Position numbers and translations under genes: made by a program
DNA from: JAKANT01 sp035502095
Lineage (GTDB): Bacteria > Pseudomonadota > Gammaproteobacteria > Burkholderiales > Burkholderiaceae_F
Direction of reading: 5' to 3'
Length of the DNA stretch: 5,644 nucleotides
Assembly: GCA_035502095.1 (NCBI GenBank)
Contig: DATJUX010000045.1
Span: 1-5,644, forward strand
The notes under the pieces: model-generated
Told to the model about the DNA's origin: nothing
The model's database searches: none
The model's input: the letters and a program-made list of their open reading frames with translations, nothing else
In this document: piece after piece, positions 1-5,644 of the stretch
How the letters are laid out: each line of letters begins with the position of its first letter
Numbering within the stretch: position 1 is the stretch's first letter

Positions 1-270
1 CAAGTAGGCCGAGATACCGCGCTCCCGGCCCTTGTCGACGAAGTACAGCGAACGGCTGTAGGGCACGTAGAAGCGGATCGCGCGCCGCTCGAGCATGCCG
101 TCGAAGTCGCCCTTCCAGGGCTTGGTGGTCACCTCGAGCCGACGCGCTTCGTTGTTCGCTGCGCTCTCGGCCTTGGCCTGCTCCTTGGCTTCGGCCCGCT
201 GGATGTGGGCCCCCAGGACCATTGCAGCGACGGCGATGAAAGGAATTGCAAGCCTGATCGTCAGCTTCAT
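1..270 (-). CDS. MltF-like lytic transglycosylase / periplasmic solute-binding protein, N-terminal part only
   Basis: Reading the minus strand from an ATG at 270-268 gives 90 uninterrupted codons that leave the window at base 1, so only the N-terminus is visible. It begins MKLTIRLAIPFIAVAAM, a typical signal peptide with a basic start and hydrophobic core, and a likely cleavage site after AEA (residue 28). A charged Ala/Glu-rich linker follows, then KPWKGDFDGML (residues 50-60) and YSRSLYFVDKGRERGI (residues 71-86). That second block resembles the start of the solute-binding domain that precedes the SLT transglycosylase domain in MltF-type proteins. Such proteins act in the periplasm and cleave peptidoglycan. 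The start is set by a good ribosome binding site, AAGGAG (plus-strand 277-282), six bases upstream, and by the signal peptide. The frame stays open upstream to a TAA at 444-442, but that stretch does not look like part of this protein. The catalytic domain is outside the window, so it could also be a plain solute-binding protein. The gene is divergent from the porin operon and no functional link is evident. Confidence 0.75.
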   Translation of the reverse strand, partial: MKLTIRLAIPFIAVAAMVLGAHIQRAEAKEQAKAESAANNEARRLEVTTKPWKGDFDGMLERRAIRFYVPYSRSLYFVDKGRERGISAYL

Positions 271-416
271 CGGAGACTCCTTGGTCCAGGCCTCCAGACC
301 GCCGCCCAGTGCGAGCAACAGGTTCACTCGCGCGATGCGTTGCTGCGCGTCGACCTTCAGCTGCTGTTGCGGCACGCCGTACCGTACAGCGCAAGCTGCT
401 GCTGCACCAGGATCGC
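271..416 (-). pseudogene. Possible decayed C-terminal remnant of an outer-membrane efflux (NodT/OprM-type) gene
   Basis: On the minus strand just before the transglycosylase start, one frame reads QQQLKVDAQQRIARVNLLLA then LGGGLEAW (about 348-280). This resembles the last helix and the ALGGG terminus typical of outer-membrane factor proteins of tripartite efflux pumps. A neighbouring frame (416 downward) reads AILVQQQLALYG before reaching a stop, as if one frameshift around 365-390 had split a single coiled-coil stretch. No start codon context and no further upstream homology is visible: the second frame has a TAA at 428-426. The ALGGG-like frame has no stop of its own and runs into the transglycosylase ATG. 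This looks like a short relic, but low-complexity Gln/Ala/Leu translation can arise by chance in GC-rich DNA. The assignment rests on motif resemblance alone. Confidence 0.27.
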
Positions 417-705
417 GCGCTTCCGTTACGCGCAGAAGACTTTATGACAAAGCGTGTCGCAAGGTGCGCGCTGTGACAACACGCGGGTCAAATCGTATGA
501 GTGTGTTCCAGCGCATCTTGCCACGTTCCAAACCTTCCCGACCACGAGCGCGCCAGCGACAACACGAGTTCGACGCTGAGGCGACACCAAGCATTCGCGC
601 CGTTGTTGCTATCACGTCAATCGGGCGGAGTGTGTTTGAGTTGCGTCAACCGCCGGTTTTGGCTCGGTCCGATTATTTGTCCGAGGCGCTGTCGGTTGCA
701 ACGTT

Positions 706-731
706 GCCGCGTGCTGGCCGCGCGGCTTTTT
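706..731 (+). terminator. GC-rich hairpin followed by T5 in the porin leader (terminator- or attenuator-like)
   Basis: GCCGCG at 706-711 pairs perfectly with CGCGGC at 721-726 across a nine-base loop and is followed directly by TTTTT (727-731). The inner ten bases 717-726 (GCCGCGCGGC) are also a perfect palindrome that could form a competing structure. It lies 45 bases before the porin ATG on the coding strand, so it would be in the leader if transcription starts upstream of about 700. The six-base-pair stem is short and T5 is modest, so it may be chance in GC-rich DNA. Confidence 0.25.
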
Positions 732-775
732 CCGTTGCTTGCGACATGGTGGCGAGCAGTTAACTGGAGACAAGC

Positions 776-2029
776 ATGCGAAGACTCGCGATTGCAACGG
801 CAACTGCACTGGCGATGTGCAGCGTTGCCCAGGCGCAGACCACTTCGGCCGCAGCCGCGCCAGTCGCGGCGGGTGCCGGAGGTGCACCGGTGGTGGTCGC
901 GCCGAACTCGCAGGCCGACGAAGGCGCACCGGATGCCGACAAGGCGCGCCTAGAGATCTACGGGCAGGTGATGCTCGATGCGATCTACGACTTCAAGCGC
1001 ATGAACCCGGAATGGGCCGCAACGCTGCGGCCGTCGCAGATCCCGATCGTCTGCCCGGGCAGCCCAGGTTGCGGCAAGGACGAGGCGTTCATCTTCAGCA
1101 TCCGGCAGTCGAGCCTCGGCTTCCGCTCGTTCATCCCGACCAGCATGGGCATGGTGAAGACCGACCTCGCGTTCGACCTCTTCGGCACCGACGGCAGCAC
1201 GAGCATCCACTGGCTGCGCGCGTGGGCCGAACTCGGCATGTGGGGCGTAGGGCAGATCGACTCGAATTTCATGGACATCGATGTGTTCCCGAACACGATC
1301 GACTATTGGGGCCCGCCGGGCATGGTGTTCGTCCGCAACCCGCAGGTCCGCTTCACGCCGTTCAACAAGAACGGCATGGCCGTGGCGATCTCGCTGGAGG
1401 CGCCCAACTCGGTGATCGATACCGGCAAGGTGACCGACGTCGATCCCGCACTCGGTGCCGGCGTCACCGGCAGGAACCGCCTGCCTGATCTGGTGGGTTC
1501 GTTCCGCTTCGACGGCGACTGGGGTCACGTGAAGGCCGCCGGCATCCTGCGCCAGGTAGGCTGGCACAACGTCAACAGCGCCGATGGCGAGCCGTCGGGA
1601 CGCAAGCCCGGCTACGGCATCAACCTGGCCGGCATCGTCAAGGTCTTCGGCAAGGATCAGATCAACTGGCAACTCGTCACTGGCACGGCCATCGCCAGCT
1701 ACATGAACGATGGCGGCACGGACCTTGCGCCGGATGCGAACCTGCGCGGCGCCACGGTCAACTCGCTGGGGTGGTTGCTCTACTACAACCATGCCTGGTC
1801 CGACAAGTGGACGAGCGCCATCGGCTACAGCGAGCACACGCAGGACAACCTCGACGGCCAGCTGGGCACCGCCTTCCACCGCGGCAGCTACGGATCGACC
1901 AACCTCCTGTACGCGCTCGCGAAGAACGTCACGACGGGCGTCGAGTACATCTGGGGCAAGAACGAATCCAAGGACGGCGCCTCGGCCAGCGACTACCGGC
2001 TGCAGTGGTCGACGCGGGTCGGGTTCTGA
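776..2029 (+). CDS. DcaP-family trimeric outer-membrane porin
   Basis: This complete 417-residue protein should form a beta-barrel channel in the outer membrane. Residues 1-20 (MRRLAIATATALAMCSVAQA) are a clear signal peptide ending in AQA. An Ala/Pro/Gly/Val-rich linker follows to about residue 50, and then the barrel begins at LEIYGQVMLDAIYDF. Family landmarks are FSIRQSSLGF, DLAFDLFG and MDIDVFPNTIDYWGPPGM (residues 166-183), which match the DcaP porins as I remember them. The C-terminus STRVGF ends in Phe, as expected for recognition by the barrel assembly machinery. Two cysteines, C93 and C99 (CPGSPGC), could form a small disulfide loop in an early extracellular turn. GGAGA at 766-770, five bases before the ATG, and the signal peptide fix the start. 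The characterised Acinetobacter DcaP is linked to dicarboxylic acids and other anions. The substrate here is unknown, but the decarboxylase gene starting 36 bases downstream suggests a role in amino acid or polyamine traffic. Family assignment is firm; substrate is inference. Confidence 0.9.
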   Translation: MRRLAIATATALAMCSVAQAQTTSAAAAPVAAGAGGAPVVVAPNSQADEGAPDADKARLEIYGQVMLDAIYDFKRMNPEWAATLRPSQIPIVCPGSPGCGKDEAFIFSIRQSSLGFRSFIPTSMGMVKTDLAFDLFGTDGSTSIHWLRAWAELGMWGVGQIDSNFMDIDVFPNTIDYWGPPGMVFVRNPQVRFTPFNKNGMAVAISLEAPNSVIDTGKVTDVDPALGAGVTGRNRLPDLVGSFRFDGDWGHVKAAGILRQVGWHNVNSADGEPSGRKPGYGINLAGIVKVFGKDQINWQLVTGTAIASYMNDGGTDLAPDANLRGATVNSLGWLLYYNHAWSDKWTSAIGYSEHTQDNLDGQLGTAFHRGSYGSTNLLYALAKNVTTGVEYIWGKNESKDGASASDYRLQWSTRVGF

Positions 2030-2065
2030 CGCGCCCGCAAAATTCGGCAACGAACGGAACGACAC

Positions 2066-4330
2066 ATGCATCTCCAGGGAAACTTCCCCATTCTCATCGC
2101 ACATCGCGACGTGGCGGCGCAATCGGTGGCAGGCGTGCGGCTGCGCCAGATCCAGCAGGAACTCGAGCGCGGCGGGTGGAGGACCATCCTCGTCGACGCG
2201 GGCGAGGACGCGGGCATCGTCGCCGGCGCGCACCGCGGGCTGGCAGCGATCGTGGTGAGCGCCGAAGGCGCGCGCGGCAGTGCCGAAGCGTTGAAACGCA
2301 TCGTGACGCAGCTCAAGGCGGTGCACGAGCGCGCGCCGGATCTGCCGGTGATCGCGCTCGGTGAGAGCACGACGCTGCGCGCGGAGTTGCCCGACGCGGT
2401 GGAAGCACTGCGCAACATCACCAGCATCGTCTATCTGTACGAGGACACCGTGGAGTTCCTGGCGCGCCAGATCATGCGCGCCGCTTCCGACTACCTCGAT
2501 AACCTGCTGCCGCCGTTCTTCAAGGCGTTGGTGCACCACGCGGAGCGTTCGGCGTACTCGTGGCACACGCCGGGGCATGCGGGGGGGGTCGGTTTCCTCA
2601 AGTCTCCGGTCGGCCATGCGCTGCACGCTTTCTTCGGCGAGAACACGCTGCGCTCGGACCTTTCCGTCTCGGTTCCGGAGCTCGGCTCCCTGCTCGATCA
2701 CACCGGTCCGGTCAAGACCGCCGAAGCCTATGCGGCCAAGGTGTTCGGCTCCGACCATACGTACTTCGTGACCAACGGCACGTCGACCGCCAACAAGATC
2801 GTCTGGCATTCGATGGCCGGGCGCGACGACCTGGTGGCGGTCGATCGCAACTGTCACAAGTCGCTGCTGCATTCGCTGATCATGACGGGCGCTACCCCGA
2901 TCTACTTCACGCCGGCGCGCAACGACTACGGGATCATCGGGCCGATCGGCCTCGACCAGTTCTCGCCGGCGGCGATCAAGAAGAAGATCGCCGCGAGCCC
3001 GCTCGCGCGCGCCAACAAGGGCAACGTCCGCATCGCCGTCGTCACGAACTCGACGTACGACGGCCTTTGCTACAACGCGGAGAAGATCAAGGCGACCGTC
3101 GCCGACCAGGTCGACGCGCTGCACTTCGACGAAGCCTGGTACGCGTACGCCGCGTTCCACGAGTTCTACGCCGGGCGCCACGCGATGGGCGTACCGCGCG
3201 GTCATCCGCGCGCCGATCACACGCTCGTCTTCGCCACGCATTCGACGCACAAGCTGCTGGCGTCGTTCTCGCAGGCGTCGATGATCCATATCCAGGAATC
3301 CGACAAGCGCAAGATCGACACCACGCGCTTCAATGACGCGTTCATGATGCACGGCTCGACGTCGCCGCACTACGGCATCATCGCCTCGCTCGACGTCAGC
3401 TCCGCGATGATGGAAGGCGCGGCAGGCCGCTCGATCGTGCAGGAGACGCACGACGAGGCGATGTACTTCAGGCGCGCGCTCGCCTCCGTCGGCAAGACGT
3501 TCAAGGGCGGGGACTGGTGGTTCAAGGTCTGGCAGCCCGACGGGCTCGACCTCGACAAGCCGCCCAGGACCGCGGACTGGGTGCTCGACCCGAAAGCGAA
3601 GTGGCACGGCTTCGGCAGCCTCGCCGCCGACTACATGATGCTCGATCCGATCAAGGTCACGCTGCTGACGCCGGGCATTGGCAGGGGCGCGAAGCTCGAC
3701 AAGAGCGGCATCCCCGCCGCGGTGGTGACCAAGTACCTGTGGGAGCGCGGGCTGGTGGTCGAGAAGACCGGGCTCTACAGCTTCCTCATCCTGTTCTCGC
3801 TCGGCATCACGCGCGGCAAGTGGAGCACGATGGTCGACGCGCTGGTCGACTTCAAGACCGACTACGACCGCAATGCACCGCTCGCGAAGACGCTGCCCGG
3901 CGTGGCCGCGGCAGGTGGCGCGGCTTATGCGGGTTGGGGCCTGCGTGACCTCTGCGAGGCGCTGCACGCGTGCTACCGCGACAACAACACGGCGCACGCG
4001 ATGAACGCGATGTACACCGAGCTGCCGACGCCGGCGATGAAGCCCGCGGACGCCTACGACGACCTGGTGCACGGCCGGGTCGAGCCGGTGCCGATCGAGG
4101 CGCTGAAGTCGCGCGTCGCGGCCGTGATGTTGGTGCCGTATCCGCCAGGCATTCCGCTCATCATGCCTGGCGAGCGCTTCATGACCACCTCGATCATCGA
4201 GTACTTGAAGTTCGCGCGCGACACCGACGACCGCTTTCCCGGCTTCGAGGCCGACATCCACGGGCTGCGCTTCGACGTCGACGCCAAGGGCCACAAGCGC
4301 TGGCTGGTCGACTGCGTCAAGGAGCCCTGA
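2066..4330 (+). CDS. adiA: PLP-dependent Orn/Lys/Arg decarboxylase, AdiA-like (probable arginine decarboxylase)
   Basis: A full-length 754-residue fold-type I decarboxylase, close to the roughly 755 residues of E. coli AdiA. Such enzymes are cytoplasmic, assemble as dimers or decamers, and remove the alpha-carboxyl group of a basic amino acid while consuming a proton. Residues 1 to about 125 form the response-regulator-like wing domain. The PLP core contains PGHAGG (169-174), the phosphate-binding NGTST (237-241), DRNCHKS with the ring-stacking H264, HFDEAW with D355 for the pyridine nitrogen, and HSTHK with the Schiff-base lysine K396. The C-terminal region carries WHGF (513-516), LDPIKV (526-531) and PYPPGIP (691-697). 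The segments VTNSTYDGLCYNA, HFDEAWYAYA and FATHSTHKLL resemble AdiA more than LdcI, favouring arginine. However, SFSQASMIH and VEKTG are LdcI-like, so lysine or mixed specificity remains possible. No catalytic residue is missing. The ribosome binding site is weak (GGAA at 2056-2059), and the gene starts 36 bases after the porin stop, so co-transcription is likely. A G8 run lies at 2581-2588. Confidence 0.92.
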   Translation: MHLQGNFPILIAHRDVAAQSVAGVRLRQIQQELERGGWRTILVDAGEDAGIVAGAHRGLAAIVVSAEGARGSAEALKRIVTQLKAVHERAPDLPVIALGESTTLRAELPDAVEALRNITSIVYLYEDTVEFLARQIMRAASDYLDNLLPPFFKALVHHAERSAYSWHTPGHAGGVGFLKSPVGHALHAFFGENTLRSDLSVSVPELGSLLDHTGPVKTAEAYAAKVFGSDHTYFVTNGTSTANKIVWHSMAGRDDLVAVDRNCHKSLLHSLIMTGATPIYFTPARNDYGIIGPIGLDQFSPAAIKKKIAASPLARANKGNVRIAVVTNSTYDGLCYNAEKIKATVADQVDALHFDEAWYAYAAFHEFYAGRHAMGVPRGHPRADHTLVFATHSTHKLLASFSQASMIHIQESDKRKIDTTRFNDAFMMHGSTSPHYGIIASLDVSSAMMEGAAGRSIVQETHDEAMYFRRALASVGKTFKGGDWWFKVWQPDGLDLDKPPRTADWVLDPKAKWHGFGSLAADYMMLDPIKVTLLTPGIGRGAKLDKSGIPAAVVTKYLWERGLVVEKTGLYSFLILFSLGITRGKWSTMVDALVDFKTDYDRNAPLAKTLPGVAAAGGAAYAGWGLRDLCEALHACYRDNNTAHAMNAMYTELPTPAMKPADAYDDLVHGRVEPVPIEALKSRVAAVMLVPYPPGIPLIMPGERFMTTSIIEYLKFARDTDDRFPGFEADIHGLRFDVDAKGHKRWLVDCVKEP
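2581..2588 (+). repeat. G8 homopolymer inside the decarboxylase coding sequence
   Basis: Eight consecutive G residues span the end of the Ala172 codon, the GGG GGG codons of Gly173-Gly174, and the first base of Val175. This is the conserved PGHxGG motif near the active site. A change of one base by slippage would shift the frame after about 173 residues and remove the PLP-binding core. Most glycines in this gene use GGC, so paired GGG codons are notable. Confidence 0.9.
4319..4324 (+). promoter_or_regulatory. Ribosome binding site of the second decarboxylase, embedded in the end of the first
   Basis: AAGGAG is a strong Shine-Dalgarno sequence ten bases before the ATG at 4335. It is formed by the Lys-Glu codons just before the final Pro and the TGA stop (4328-4330) of the upstream gene. 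Only four bases separate that stop from the next start. Ribosomes finishing the first gene would uncover or reuse this site, so translational coupling is likely. Confidence 0.75.
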
Positions 4331-4334
4331 AGCA

Positions 4335-5644
4335 ATGAACCGGTATTCGAGCTACGAGATCAAGCCGCCGTCGATCCCGATCCCGTTCGGCAACCTGCTG
4401 AAGGTCGTTGCCGTCGTCGACACCGGCAATCAGCAGACCAAGGAGCTGCTGGAACAGATCGCCGCCGAGAACTACGAGGTCGAGGTCACTGACATCTTCG
4501 AGCGCGATGTCGCCGAAGACGCATCGGTCGGCGCCTACATCGTCTGGACCGACGGCGAGCATCTCGAACGCGCCAAGACGCTGCTGCGCGAGCTGCGCGG
4601 CATCGGCTTTCGCACGCCGTTCTGGGCGCTGGCCGATGCGCACCGCATCACCGACCTGCCGGTGGCCGGCGGGCTCGGCGAGGTCGAGGGCTATATCTAC
4701 CTCGGCCAGCAATCGCCGAGGTTCTACGCCAAGCAGGTGGTGGCCAGCGTGGTCAAGTACGGCATGAGCCTGTTGCCGCCGTTCTTCGGCAAGCTGATGG
4801 CCTACGACGGCAAGGCCACGATCGCTTTCGACTGCCCGGGCCACCAGGGCGGGCAGTTCTATCGCAAGTCTCCTCCGGGCCAGCTCTTCTTCAAGCACTT
4901 CGGCGAAGCGATCTTCCGCAACGACCTGTGCAATGCGGATGTCGAGCTCGGCGACCTGCTGATCCACGAAGGAGCGGCCGAGGAGGCGCAGGCGCATGCG
5001 GCGCAGGTGTTCGGCGCCGACCGCACGTACTTCGTGCTCAATGGCACTAGCACGTCGAACAAGATTGTCACCGGCGCCGTGCTTCGGCGCGGCGACCTGG
5101 TTCTGTTCGATCGCAACAACCACAAGTCGCTGCACCAGGGTGCTCTCGTGCAGGCCGGTGCGATTCCGGTTTTCCTTCCCACCGCGCGCAACCCGTTCGG
5201 GATGATCGGCGCGGTCGACTGGGAGGCCTGGGACGAGAAGTACCTACGCGAGCAGATCCGGCGCAACCTGCTGGTCGCCGACAAGAAGCTCGCCGACGCG
5301 CCGCGGCCGTTCCGGCTGGCGTGCATCCAGCTCTGCACCTACGACGGCACGGTCTACAACGTGCGCAAGGTGCTCGAACGCATCGGCCACCTGTGCGAGT
5401 ACGTGCTGTGGGACGAGGCGTGGATCGGCTACAACGCCTTCCATCCGCTGTTCGAGAACCACAGCCCGATGCGGCTGACCGACCTGAAGCCGGAGATGGC
5501 GGGCCTGTTCTCGACGCAGTCAGTGCACAAGCAAGGGGCGGGTTTCTCGCAGGCAAGCCAGATCCACAAGCGCGACGAGCACCTGCGCGGGCAGAAGCGC
5601 TACATCGATCACAAGCGCTTCAACGAATCGTTCCTGCAGCACGT
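4335..5644 (+). CDS. speC: PLP-dependent ornithine decarboxylase (SpeC/SpeF clade), C-terminus cut by window edge
   Basis: Translation from the ATG at 4335 is open for 436 codons to the right edge, roughly 60 percent of a full-length family member. The protein begins MNRYSSYEIKPPSIPIPFG. A wing domain covers about residues 20-130, and the PLP core follows with PGHQGG (168-173), NGTSTSNK from N236, DRNNHKS with H263, LWDEAW with D360, and TQSVHK with the Schiff-base lysine K399. The stretch VHKQGAGFSQASQIHKRD followed by LRGQKR matches the SpeC/SpeF ornithine enzymes as I recall them (VHKQxAGFSQxSQIHKKD). It differs clearly from the STHKLL motif of the upstream paralogue, so putrescine formation from ornithine is the likely reaction. 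Two deviations from E. coli are Glu after the PLP aspartate (DEAW instead of DSAW) and a catalytic lysine about 45 residues later, meaning a longer N-terminal half. Its own ribosome binding site and the four-base gap place it in the same operon. SpeC and SpeF cannot be told apart here, and the substrate is inferred. Confidence 0.88.
   Translation, partial: MNRYSSYEIKPPSIPIPFGNLLKVVAVVDTGNQQTKELLEQIAAENYEVEVTDIFERDVAEDASVGAYIVWTDGEHLERAKTLLRELRGIGFRTPFWALADAHRITDLPVAGGLGEVEGYIYLGQQSPRFYAKQVVASVVKYGMSLLPPFFGKLMAYDGKATIAFDCPGHQGGQFYRKSPPGQLFFKHFGEAIFRNDLCNADVELGDLLIHEGAAEEAQAHAAQVFGADRTYFVLNGTSTSNKIVTGAVLRRGDLVLFDRNNHKSLHQGALVQAGAIPVFLPTARNPFGMIGAVDWEAWDEKYLREQIRRNLLVADKKLADAPRPFRLACIQLCTYDGTVYNVRKVLERIGHLCEYVLWDEAWIGYNAFHPLFENHSPMRLTDLKPEMAGLFSTQSVHKQGAGFSQASQIHKRDEHLRGQKRYIDHKRFNESFLQH

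Larger units (their letters stand above)
271..775. other. Divergent intergenic region between transglycosylase and porin operon
   Basis: These 505 bases separate two divergently transcribed genes and should hold the promoters of both. Frames that are open here (for example 95-763 and 501-953, plus strand) give Arg/Ser/Pro-rich translations without recognisable domains and overlap the starts of real genes, so I do not call them. The stretch from about 440 to 700 has more A/T and short repeats: GACAACACG at 475-483 and 558-566, and GAGTGTGTT at 499-507 and 628-636. I found no sigma-70 promoter with good boxes at proper spacing. GATTAT at 671-676 is a weak minus-10 candidate for the porin, and TTTATGACA at 441-449 (minus strand TGTCATAAA) is a weak extended minus-10 candidate for the transglycosylase. 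No tRNA or riboswitch architecture was recognised. Confidence 0.6.

Noticed and set aside
441..449. Extended minus-10 TGTCATAAA on the minus strand for the transglycosylase gene
   Set aside because: The hexamer matches four of six, no minus-35 is visible at suitable spacing, and a single short box is too weak to call.
641..676. TTGCGT (641-646) with GATTAT (671-676) as a sigma-70 promoter for the porin
   Set aside because: The spacing is 24 bases instead of about 17, and each box matches only partly.
716..731. A sigma-54 promoter around TGGCCGCGCGGCTTTTT ahead of the porin
   Set aside because: The GG to GC spacing is about 9 bases instead of the required 12, and the conserved TTGC element is missing.
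95..763. A 222-codon plus-strand open frame across the left gene start and the intergenic region
   Set aside because: It overlaps the transglycosylase start antisense, has Ser/Arg/Ala-rich composition, no ribosome binding site or domain, and crosses an expected promoter region.
950..4294. A 1114-codon open frame on the minus strand, antisense to the porin and the first decarboxylase
   Set aside because: Its translation is Arg/Val/Glu/His-rich with no recognisable domain. It lies opposite two clear family members and is explained by G/C-rich third codon positions suppressing stops on the other strand.
4317..5135. A 272-codon minus-strand open frame, and overlapping frames to 5556, opposite the second decarboxylase
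   Set aside because: Same antisense composition effect. The plus-strand frame carries all the decarboxylase motifs.
1..5644. CRISPR array, tRNA, rRNA, insertion sequence or phage attachment site
   Set aside because: No regularly spaced repeats, cloverleaf sequence, transposase or flanking terminal repeats were seen on reading both strands.

Overview
This is a high-GC window with strong G/C preference at third codon positions. Gene content and protein flavour suggest a Gram-negative proteobacterium, most likely a betaproteobacterium of the Burkholderiales type. That placement is inferred from remembered family sequences and has not been tested by a search.

Layout. (1) Bases 1-270, minus strand: the first 90 codons of a secreted MltF-like lytic transglycosylase or solute-binding protein, which runs off the left edge. 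(2) Bases 271-775: a 505-base divergent intergenic region. It holds a possible decayed tail of an outer-membrane efflux gene next to the transglycosylase start, some short repeats, and a hairpin followed by T5 just ahead of the porin. No convincing sigma-70 promoter was found. (3) Bases 776-2029, plus strand: a complete DcaP-family trimeric outer-membrane porin. (4) Bases 2066-4330, plus strand: a complete 754-residue PLP-dependent Orn/Lys/Arg decarboxylase with an AdiA-like (arginine) active-site region. (5) Base 4335 to the right edge, plus strand: the first 436 codons of a second decarboxylase of the SpeC/SpeF (ornithine) clade. Its catalytic lysine is present but its C-terminal part is cut off.

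The three plus-strand genes are separated by only 36 and 4 bases and look like one operon. The likely theme is basic amino acid decarboxylation: an outer-membrane channel followed by two cytoplasmic enzymes converting arginine (or lysine) and ornithine to agmatine (or cadaverine) and putrescine. Each reaction consumes a proton and makes a polyamine, so acid resistance or polyamine supply is the natural reading. An inner-membrane antiporter, which would complete such a system, is not in the window and could lie downstream.

The individual families are all known. The points most worth a second look are the porin-decarboxylase-decarboxylase gene order, a G8 tract inside a conserved motif of the first decarboxylase, and the possible attenuator-like leader hairpin.
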